A stretch of 64,000 nt of DNA from Lanius collurio (taxonomy: Eukaryota; Chordata; Aves; Passeriformes; Laniidae): positions 11,801,534 through 11,865,533 of the forward strand of contig JACBWW010000017.1 in the NCBI GenBank assembly GCA_020086605.1. The letters are read 5' to 3'. Of the stretch, positions 26,015 to 36,000 are shown in pieces. The notes under the pieces were generated by a model. It did not search any database, had not been told where the DNA came from, and saw only the letters and a program-made list of their open reading frames with translations. The translations under genes were made by a program, and so were the position numbers. The stretch's first letter is position 1; every line of letters begins with the position of its first letter.

Positions 26015-26460
26015 TTTGGCACTGGTGAAGCCACACCTTGAGTGCAGTGTCCAGTTCTGGGCCCCTCAATTCAGGAAGGACATTGAGGTGCTGAAGTGAG
26101 TCCAGAGAAGGGCAGCAGAGCTGAGAAGGGGTCTGGAGAATGAGCCATATGAGGAATGGCTGAGGGAGCTGGTGGTGTTTAGCTTGAAGAAAAGAAGGTT
26201 GTGGCCAGGTGGCAGTTGGCCTCTTCTCTCAGGCAACCAGTCATAGAACAAGAGGACATAGTCTTAAGATGAGCCAGGGTAGTTTTAGATTGGACATTAG
26301 GAAGAGTTTCTTCACAGAAGGGGGGATTGGACATTGGAACAGACTGCCCAGGGAGGTGGTGGAGTCACCGTCCCTGGAGTCGACGTGGTATTGTTTGGTG
26401 ATAGGTAGGACTTGATGATCTCAGAGGTCTTCTCCGACCTAACTGATTTTGTGATTCTGT
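26015..26460 (+). repeat. CR1 LINE 3'-end fragment
   Basis: Second CR1 copy in the same orientation, with 'gtgtccagttctgggcccct', 'agagaagggcagcagagctg', 'agatggacattagg'-like and 'aacagactgcccagggaggt' blocks, ending 'gattttgtgattctgttt'. The 25740-26014 spacer is GC-rich unique sequence. Confidence 0.85.
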
Positions 26461-28250
26461 TTGTCTGGTCCTGGGCCAAGGCTGCAAAGGCAGAGTTAGT
26501 ACGGTGAAGACAGCATGTGAGATCAGAAATGACGTGGTTGGGGCAGAGAGCTGCAGGGAACCCAGCAAGTAGTCACTGGTTGTTGCAGTAGGCCCCTGGA
26601 GGAGGGCCCACCCCATCCCAGGTCCAAGGAGGAGGACTCTAATATTTTCCCAGGTTTTTCTCCACAGCGAGAGATTGTATTTATTTAGCATTATTATCCT
26701 TTTCCTGAGTGTTTGTTAAATAAATAGTTTTTATCTCTTTCACTTTCCTTCGAGGAAAAAGTTCTTTTTTTTCCCCCAAACCTGGTGGGGGAGGGGTGGT
26801 TTGTAACCTGCCTTCTCTTGGAGTATATATTTCTAAATTTGGCCAAACCCGCACAGTAGTGTATGTTAGGGTACTTGTGTGTCAGTAGGTCTTCAGTGCA
26901 GTGCTGTATATACTCTTGGCAGCCTCCCAGTAAGTCAGGGTCTGTAAGTAATGGCTGTGACCTAATTATTTTGGTTTTGTATTCTAGGATGATCATTAAG
27001 ACAGAGAGTAGATTGCTTTTAAAATAGAGCATTTCAATTTGTATCCTACTTATGCATGCCATGGAGCAGAAACTTGTGTTTCCTCCATCTCTCCATGGCA
27101 AGTTTCCTCTGGAATCCTAAGACTTGTCCTGTCTAAATTCATTGATGTGGAGAGAGAAACTCCTCCTCTTTCCCTCTTTGAAGTTGGTCTAAAAATAGAA
27201 AAGGGTTTCATTAAAATTAATTGTGGGTTTGGGAAAACTAATAGCGCAAGCAAGTTCCTGAAAGAGGATACCCAAAGTATCCTAGCGTGAGAGCTGCTGC
27301 ACGTTAAGGATGTTACTCAGCCTCCTTAACCTCCCACTTTCAGGGTGCTGCCAACTCCTCCCTCTCCTCGACCTGGCCTCTCCTATAGCCTAATTTCTTC
27401 TTCAGTCCTTCTTCTCTTTTTTTTTTTTTTTTTTTTTTTTTATAATCATCTTCAGCTTTCTTGCCTTTTTTTTTTCCCAGACTTTTTTTTTTAGCAAATG
27501 CACTGGGTGGTGCAATTGAATAAGGTCAAACTCAACAAAGAAGACACCTATTTCCTTATGGAGGCTTACCAATGTATTTAACATCTGTATAGTCTGGAAA
27601 AGAAACCATGTATGAGCAAAGGTTAACCCTGCTAGCAGAGTTCCAAAAACATAGTTATGACGCTAAGGAAAGAAGAATCCTGTAGTGAGTCTAAACCCTT
27701 GTGCATTTCAGAATGTCATTTGTGACACACTTTGGACCATTTAGAATACCCTAGGAGAGGTAGCAAACATAAAACTTTTAAACAAGGGAGTCAGGGTACC
27801 TAGATAACAGAAACGGAAAAGGAGTTGTAAGAGCTACTAATAAACACTGAAGCCTAAGGTGAATTTTTGTCCTGAAACTTTATAATGATGGTTTTGCCAT
27901 TGACTTCAGAGAGCAAATAATTGTTACACTGCAGATAATGAATCAAAAGTCCATCTTGTGTCTCTTGACACCTTGAGACAGATTGTGACAGCTGGTTTTG
28001 TTAAAGGTGCTCCTTATCTCCTTAAAAACGAACTGACTAAAGAGGAGCTATTGGGCAGCACAGTTTTGCAAGAATTACTTCCTTATGGATAAAAAATAAA
28101 AAGCAGTCCTGCCCAATTTTAGCAATTACCCAACTCATGCTGCTGTGTCCCAGGGTATTTTAGTACTACTGCCACTGACAAATTCTTCACGTTGTTGTCC
28201 AAATTCCACCCGAGTGTCAGCTGAAGTTTGATTCAGATAATGTTTAAACT
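26461..28250. other. Intergenic spacer before MAP3K8 promoter
   Basis: Unassigned sequence with long T runs at 27417-27443 and 27466-27492. A 135-codon minus-strand open frame at 26694-27101 has no recognised similarity. No exon was supported. Confidence 0.5.
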
Positions 28251-28266
28251 CGTAGGACGCTGGTGG

Positions 28267-28281
28267 ACGCCCTCTAGGTGC
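28267..28281 (-). promoter_or_regulatory. CTCF-like motif at left edge of MAP3K8 island
   Basis: On the minus strand the bases read GCACCTAGAGGGCGT, close to the CTCF core with its CTAGAGGGCG half intact. Confidence 0.4.
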
Positions 28282-28509
28282 GCACGGAAACATGAGGTGG
28301 TAGGAGAGGGGTTCACCGATGCCACCACCGGGGACAAGCCATTGCCTCCGGGCGTTGCCACCGCTGGGACGGGAGGCGATCGCTGGCCGGGCTTGAGGCC
28401 GGGCTGGGACAGGGCAGCGCTGGCTCCTGCCGGGAAAGCGAAATAGAAACCGGAGCCGGGGCCGCCCCGGTCCCCCGCCCTCGGCCAGGGCGGGCGGTGC
28501 TACCTGCGC

Positions 28510-28602
28510 CCTTCCCCGCCCCCGGGAGTTTCCCGCGGGACCTGGCGGAGCCGCGCCGGCTGCGGGCGGACGGGCGGCGCGGGCTCTCCCGGCGTCCCGA
28601 GG
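28510..28602 (+). other. MAP3K8: Possible MAP3K8 non-coding exon 1
   Basis: A strong donor (CCGAGG|GTGAGC) sits at 28603 within the CpG island. Vertebrate MAP3K8 genes have non-coding 5' exons, so this is a reasonable exon 1 end. The transcription start is not visible in sequence and the left edge given is nominal. Confidence 0.35.
28524..28533 (+). promoter_or_regulatory. NF-kB consensus motif
   Basis: GGGAGTTTCC fits the GGGRNYYYCC consensus exactly and lies in the presumed MAP3K8 promoter or first exon. TPL2 acts in complex with NF-kB1 p105, so feedback through NF-kB would be plausible; binding is inferred only. Confidence 0.45.
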
Positions 28603-31600
28603 GTGAGCGGGGCCGGGGCCGGGGCTGGCAGGGGAAGGGGAGCGCAGGCAGAGCCCTGGCGGCATGGAGCGGGGCGGGACGGTGCTGCGCTGCCGGGCGG
28701 AGCGGGCTCGGGTCCCCGGCTGGGGCCGCAGCGCTGTCGCGGGCAGGTCCCCGGCCGCTCCCGGCTCCGCGAGTGGCGTCGGTGCCGCGGCAGCTGCCGG
28801 GGCTGCGGCACCTGCGCTGTCCCCGGGGCTGCAGGGCAGGAAGGGGCAGGGACTGGGCTCTGCTGCTGCCAGCGCTGGGAGGGTCGCGGGTTTTATTATT
28901 CCGAGTGAATATGTGAAGTGTTGTGGAAATTGAAATTGTTGATTTTTTTTTTTCCTTAACAGTAAAAGTTTTTTTCTGAGGGATTGTGTTTTTCAAGGTC
29001 TGTCGATAAGTTTTCTTAAAAAGTAAATAGGAACTTTTTTCATTGCTAGTGGGCGGTCACTTGTCAGACCAGAAAATTATTCTCTAAAAGCAGCACAAGA
29101 GATCTTTGTTATTGTGTATGATTGTGTTAAGCCAGTCTGTGCAGTTTGTGGCTAGGTTTTTTTTTAAAGGGGAGATGTTGAGGTTTTTTGTCTGTGTGTT
29201 TTGGGGTTTTTAATTTTATTTTTATTGTAGATTTTGTTCAATTTTTTCCATCATTGATCCTTGACACACAGAAAGTCTCACAGGGACTCAGACATTGGGT
29301 ATCCAGTTATTTTATTTAATATGATGGCTATAAAGATGGTCTCTGGCAGTACACTTCTTAGGCAAATGCGGTTGAAAAGCTGCGCAGAGAACAGAGAAAT
29401 AAACCTTTTGCTTGCAAATTACTCATGTGATGATGTTGAAATATTGGCAAAACTAGAGAAAGAGTCTTGTGCTTTAGCAACTATCTTAAGTGCTTGCATG
29501 CAGTTTTGTTTTTCCACTGCAAATAAACTCAGTTTTTTTACCTGACAATCTAAGTAAAACATACTTACTGATATAATTTCTTCATGAACCTATATAGAAT
29601 AATTTAGAATACTACATGAGTGCCCACCACTGATAGTAATACAGGATTTTAGGGATAAATAGGAAGAGTGAATTCCACATTGGAAAATGGACATTTTTTT
29701 TTTTTTTGCCTGTAGGAGAAATATAATACTAAATTGATGCATAATCTAAAAAATCAATTTCTGTAGTCTAGACACTGCTTTTATTGTATAAACAGTTAGT
29801 GCTTAGAATTTGCTAGATATGGGGAAAAATAAAATCATAAAATTATTTGGGTTGGAAAAGTCCTGTAAAATTATCAAATCCAGCCCAGCACTACCAAGCC
29901 CACCACTTAACCATGTCCCTAAGTGTCACATCTACAGTATGTCTTTTAAATTCCCCCTGGGATGACTTCCCTGGGCAGCCTGTTCCAGTGCTTGGCAACT
30001 CTTTCAGTGAAGAAATTTTTCCTAATATCCAATGTAAACCTCTCTTAGCATGACTTGAAGCCATTTCCCCTTGTCTGATCACTTGTTATTTGAGATAAGA
30101 GACCAACTCCCACCTCACTACCTCTTCCTTTCAGGTAATTGTAATGGTGAAGGGTTTGCAGCTTTTCTCAAGCACTAAAAGCACAGAACTGAGAATATGC
30201 AGGTTGTAGTCACTTCTTCATGTTATTCAGAGCTTTTTGGGTAGTTGTGAAACTGCCAAGAGTATTAGTAGTATTGTGCTCTAGTTTGGGAATATTTTGA
30301 AGAACAGAGCAGAGCTGGCACCTCCAGAAATCTATATTTGGTCTAATCTGTACAGATGCTTTGTGCATGAAAATGCTGTCAGAGAGTAAATTATTTTAAT
30401 TGTGGTATGTATTTGTCTTCATCCACAAAAGACCAGAGCATCTAGAGGCTCATGTTTTTTCTTCAGAAAGTCCCTCAGGACTAGTTTGTAACTTTACCTG
30501 GCTTTACACATGAGGTCTCTCAGTTCCTTTTATGACAGCACTGTTTCTTTTCTTTTGAACCCCACTAATTCAGCACAAAAAAACCCCCAACAGATAGAAG
30601 TCCTGCTCTGAGAAAAAATAGAAATCTCATTTTTATTAAAAAGTAACCGTGTTCAGCTTTGTTAACAGCCTACAGATTGGTCATGGAGCAGGAAGTTGGG
30701 GCTAGAAAACAGCCACAACATCTTTTCCTTTTTGTGACCTCTGAACACCCAGGATACAAAGCCTGGAGCCTCCCCGACTGAGTAGTGCTAGTGACCACAA
30801 AGTTTCCAACCTGGCTACCCTAATGCTGGGGATGTGGGTTGACTAGGGCTGGGTGAACTGGGGTAGAGTGCTGGTGAAAGTCACTGTGCCTGTCTTAGGG
30901 GAACAGGGGCACAGTGCTGCTCTGCCACCATCACTCACAGGATTTGGGTCTGAGTTTGAAAAGGAACAGGCACTCTGTTTGCCTTTTCTGATGCTGCATC
31001 TGCTGTCCTGTCCTGCCTTTTGAATTTTCAGCACGTGGTCTGACTTCTTTGCCAACTCAGACACGTCATTTTTCTTGGTTTTCTTCACATTAGAGCTGAC
31101 GTAAATACTCTAACCCATGAGAAATACGTGCCACAGAACTTCTACGTCCTTGTGGTGAGGGTAAGAAAGATAGTGATCATAACCAGAAACTGTACCTGGG
31201 TAAACGCATTGCTCCATGGCCTCAGGGAACCAAGTCTGCTGCTTGTCCTTGAGATAAGGTTTTGTTTGCTGCTTTTTTTTTTCTTTTTAATTTTTTTAAG
31301 TGTATTTTTGCTTGGTTGTTATCTTTTGCCCAAAATAGATGGTGTAGTGGATTATGAAAAAGGGAAATGAGAGCTCTCTAAAGAGGACATGCTCTAGTCA
31401 GTTCTGCTAAACGAAAAGGAGGTCCTACTCTTTGCTGAAGCAAGCATGAGACAGAGAGAATAAAACTCGGGACCTAACCATGGAAAAACTATTTTTCACT
31501 ACTACTTGGAAATCTGGATGATACAGTAGCTTGATTCTTTATTGAGTTGTCATCTTTTTCTGCAGAAAAATCCCCTGTTATCTCAGCCTTGTGATTACTG

Positions 31601-31700
31601 GCTCTTCTTTCCATGAAGCAAATGATCTAAATGAGTACAAACCAGTCCTTCTGCTTGAGCTGGTATGCAATGGCTTTATTTGTTTTGCTTTTTTTAATAG
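28603..31700 (+). other. MAP3K8 5' intron (putative)
   Basis: Sequence between the candidate first exon and the candidate 5'-UTR exon. It contains an antisense CR1 fragment at 29828-30140 and T-rich runs near 29160, 29694 and 31277. No coding exon was seen. Confidence 0.45.
29828..30140 (-). repeat. CR1 LINE 3'-end fragment (antisense)
   Basis: Antisense CR1 3' end starting 'ataaaatcataaaattattt' and 'gggttggaaaag', followed by the 'gggcagcctgttccagtgct' and 'aatttttcctaatatccaat' blocks and 'ccatttccccttgtctgatc'. Confidence 0.85.
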
Positions 31701-31827
31701 ATTGCCACAGAACACTGCAGAATTATCATCAGTGGTAAATACGGGTTCAGAAAAACGTGATGACTTCAGGGATTCTGTTGAGACGTTTTTAAATGGTTTT
31801 GAGTGATGTAATCAGGTTAAATACAAG
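31701..31827 (+). other. MAP3K8: Putative MAP3K8 5'-UTR exon with uORFs
   Basis: It is bounded by a pyrimidine-rich acceptor (cttttttttaatag) and a consensus donor (ACAAG|GTAAGT), and is 127 bases long. It contains an 11-codon uORF including its stop (31760-31792), an ATG at 31793 touching that stop, and a bare ATG-TAA at 31806-31811. Spliced to 32702, the ATG at 31793 is in frame with MAP3K8 and would add 20 residues. Expression evidence is needed to confirm the exon. Confidence 0.4.
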
Positions 31828-32701
31828 GTAAGTGCTCTAGACATTTATGTGTTTGAAACTATTTGTGTCAGTATTTTAATGACTTTGTACATTTTTAACT
31901 TGAATAACTCTCTGGAATAGAAAGGGACTTTTTGGGAAGTTGAACCCAGCTAGCTGTAAAGCCATTCCAGCAAAATAGTTGCAATAACCTAAAAAGTTAT
32001 TGTTAGGATTAGTAGGGGCAGAGCAAACTGGTGGAAACCACTTCAAAAGCTCCTTGATTTTATGATAGTTCCATTTCTGACTTTCTTCTGAAAGTCAGGG
32101 GGAAAATTTCAGTTCAAGTCTAGTTCTGACTAGTTATTTGCAAAAAAAATCGTGATTTTGTATCTCAGGTGGTGACAATTGTGCTTTGTGCAATGATACT
32201 AACAGATGCCTACTACTATTACAAGGAATGACCTTGCTTTGTGACCTTTCCATCTTTCTGCACATACCACATAAATTGTCAATAAAAACTTACACATAAA
32301 CTAATTGAGAATGTTAATATCTCTCTTTGTCATTCTTTTCCAAGCAATGAATTCCTTTGTTTGTATTGAGGGTGCTCCTTCATTTTTGCATATCTATCAC
32401 AGTGGTGTATTCTTACTGTACCTGTTCCTCTAAGGAAATACTTTATCATAATAAATTCCAAGAACAAATGACAGAGGAGGTTAACTAATAACTTGTAAAT
32501 AAATTTCACTAGCAAATATTTCTCCATTTTGTCTTCACTGAGGATACCATTTGTGATTTTCTTCTTAATTCAAGTTATTAATTTTAAATCTAACTGTGTA
32601 ATGATGAGCTGTTGATCACTCTGATAAGTCCTTTTCATTCTTACTTTGCTAAAACAAAGTCAGGTGAAAAGTGTTTTCAAGTTTGCTTCTTTTTTTTCCA
32701 G
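31828..32701 (+). other. MAP3K8 intron before first coding exon
   Basis: AT-rich sequence from the GTAAGT at 31828 to the 'cttttttttccag' acceptor ending at 32701. Nothing else was recognised. Confidence 0.45.
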
Positions 32702-33062
32702 GAGTGATTTTGCAAAGTGGACAGTGATGGAGTATATGAGCACGGGTAGTGATAGCAAAGAAGAGATTGACTTGTTGCTGGCTAATCTAAATATGTCTGA
32801 GGTGATAGCCATCATGGAAAACCATTATCCAGGTGAAGACATTGCAGTCTATGAAGACAGCTTAATTACAATGTGTGAAGAGGCAAATCAAAATGATGAA
32901 CGTGCAGAATCATTAATGTTTTGTGAAAGGGAGGTCTCTTTTATGTCCTCCGTCCAATACGGGACTGTGGAAGACCTGCTTGCTTTTGCAAATCAGGTGT
33001 CTAACACTGCAAAACAATTTAAAGGATGCAGACAGCAGGAATCTGGAATCCTCTTAAATATG
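32702..33062 (+). CDS. MAP3K8: MAP3K8 first coding exon
   Basis: The acceptor is 'tttttttccag', followed by 25 bases of 5' UTR. The ATG is at 32727 and 112 codons run to AATATG|GTACGT. The exon is open in the MAP3K8 frame upstream of the ATG, which permits an N-terminal extension if the upstream exon supplies a start. It encodes the p105-binding N-terminal region, including [20 protein letters not shown]. Confidence 0.95.
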
Positions 33063-36000
33063 GTACGTTGGTTTTCCTTTTACTTGGCATTTCATAGACC
33101 TTGGGAATTAGAAGTTTTTAATGATTCTAAATAAAGATCAGTTCCAGGAGTAACAAGCTGTGGTTTCCTGTGCAACCCTGAGGCTATCAAGTCTATCCCC
33201 CACAGCCTCAGGCAGCTTATGGAGAAAGGCCTGTTGTTCAGAAGGATCCATCCTGTTATCCCCTGATATCTCTGGAGGTTAGAAAACATTTCCCAGTATT
33301 GAATACAAACTTGAGACAAGCAGCCAAAAAACAAAATCTACAACTCATTTTGTCCTTTCAGTACTTAAATGGGGCTTACAAAATCCTCAACTTGTATAAA
33401 AAAGAGAGAGAAGGGCGTGTAGCGATAGGACATTTTTAAACTAAAGCAGTAGAGGTCTCTTTACTCTGAGGATGGTAAGGCACTGGAACAGACTGTAGAG
33501 AGAAGCTGTGGATGCCCCATCCCTGGAAGCGTTCAAGGCCAGGTTGGATGGGGCCCTGAGCAACCTGACCTAGGGGATGACATCCCTTCCCATAGTAGGG
33601 GAATTGCAATTAGATGATCCTTAAGATCCCTTCCAACCAAAACCTATCTATGATTCTATGAATTATTATGGTTTACAGGTGTGGCAGACAGTAAGACTCT
33701 TCCAGTGCCTTGTGTTCATGCAGTAAAACATCCATTATGCAAACTTCCAAAAATAAAGATCTAGAATCTAATGATATAGTTCCTAAATTCACTCTATATG
33801 CACAAAATGTCAACAGTAGTAATGTAAGGAGAAAAAGCACATACTATCAAGTGTGCTTTTAAGAGGTACAATGTTATGTAATATCTCAGACTGCTAAATT
33901 CAGGTATAGATGTCTTGTTTTGAGATGTTCATTTTTTCCCTAAAATTGTGTGTGTTCTTACAAGCATCTCTGGATATTAGTCATTTAACTTCTGTTTGAG
34001 ATCAGTTGCTCTGGAAACACTCAGTGTTGCAATGGAATTCTGTTCATATATGTTGGTGCTGCTGCTGTATTTTTTTAAGATGCTCTACATCTATCATCTT
34101 AAATATCTTGTATGTGATGTATTTTATATGTCAACACTGGTTGCTTGAAGCTTACTGGTTACTCAGGTGTGAAATACCCCAGAGTATTGCTTTATTCTGA
34201 TTTGGAGGGAGTGTTTTGCAATGCACAGTATTGAAAAACAATCACTTTTCAACTTTGTAACACTGAAATGACACTTAGTAATATTAAATGTTTCCTATAC
34301 TTAGGGTAGACACTGTTCTATGTACTCATGGTTGTTTTGCTTGCGTGTTGTTTCTATAGATGCATATAACTGGTATGAACCAAGTACTATTAGGTGCACG
34401 TGATCCCATTATGCAACTGAGGGTTGAAGGCATTACCTGTGCATGCATTTCAGCAGGGGCATCTGCTCTACAAATATCTACAGCATTTTGGTTAGGATCA
34501 GGAGTGTTTCTGATTGCCTGGTGACCCTCACTGACTGCACTGTGGCTCACATCAGAAAGTCTTGAAGTGCGCAAGATGGATTTCTCACAGTTAAAACTGA
34601 ACTGAAGGATCCATTGCAGCCACAGACAAATGTTCACAGGGTCAGGCTAGGAAGCAGTCCTAAAAGCCTCCTGGAAACATGAATAGTATGGTGGTCATTG
34701 CTCTCTTGCTCTGTAAATCAGCTCTGCTCAGCCTCTCTTCCTTTCCAGAATAAGGTTAACCCATGTGGATTAGTCTCAACCCTTTGAAATGCAGTAGGCA
34801 AGCAAGAGGTACAGATTGTTAGACATGTACGGATTGCTTTACCCTGGCTCTAATCAGTAGAGGGAAGGCTTGTTCTCTCTATCCTAAGCAGAATACTTTT
34901 TATTAAAGGACAGTCCCTCATGCCCTCTTGGTCAAAAGTTAAGAACTTATCCTCTGCAGATTTAGGAACTTGGAAGAATTAATTTATTTCATGTAGGTAC
35001 AAATCACAAATTACAATTTTAGCAGTCAAGAAGGTACTTTCCTAATTGAAAAAATGAAGGTAGATTAAAAATGAAAGATTATATATTACATCTTAAATAG
35101 AAATCTAAACCAAATAATCTTCCTGGTATGCTGTTATCTTAAAAAGGGTATCTGAAGAGCTGAGTATTTGAGGTCCTGTGACAGGCATGAAATAATAAAA
35201 ATCCTTTATGTGATTTCACATCTCTTCAAGAATCTTGATAAAGTAGCAGTAAGAAGATTAATGATATTCCAAAAACTGGCTGAAATAATTAGAAGCATAT
35301 TCATGGGAAATAGTATTAATTTTGTAGCTGGGAGACTGAAAAAGCAACATCAGAGATCAAGCAGTACTCACATGGCTGTAGCTAAGCGTTTGGTCTCTCT
35401 CTGTCACGTGCAGAGGGAGGGAGCTGTGTCAGAGAAAGATTTAGGACATGATACTGACTTAGGTGCCCTGAATCCCCTCCTCGCCTCGCTGGTGATACAG
35501 AAGAAGCAAAGCTCCCAACATTGCCCACCTAGAGCAGACAATGTTAATCTCACTCTTCTTTTTTAAACTATGTTATAAAACTAGAGGAAAGTGGCTGGTA
35601 GAATCATGGCAGACTTCTTTACTAAGTAGCAGAAACTCCAATACAAGATGGAAAATCAAACCCCTAGCAGTACATGTGATATTAGGAAATGCTGAAACTG
35701 TTGCTCATAGATAACCTGAGTAACAGGTATGTGGCATAACAAGTTAACAGATTACAGGAAGGACAAACATGTGCAGGTAAATCTAATAACAAGAGGTGGG
35801 TAATTTCATTAACCCAGCTGCTGTTGTTGTTGTTTCAAGACAATTAATTGCAACTTACACTTTGTAAATTAGTCACTGGAGAGAAACGTGGATGCCTGGG
35901 CTGTGAATGAATGCCACACCTCACATGCTGTTCCCATTTGATGTTTCTAAATAAAGACTGCTAAGCAGATCATGTGCATCATACACATAAGTGATGTATT

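Larger units (their letters stand above)
28255..28880. promoter_or_regulatory. CpG island, presumed MAP3K8 promoter
   Basis: CpG-dense, GC-rich block standing out from AT-rich flanks, upstream of the MAP3K8 exon chain and without an obvious TATA box. It contains an NF-kB consensus motif, a CTCF-like motif at its left edge and a good splice donor at 28603. Confidence 0.7.

Noticed and set aside
26694..27101. 135-codon minus-strand open frame upstream of MAP3K8
   Set aside because: No recognisable domain or conserved motif, and it lies in a spacer rich in repeats and homopolymers.
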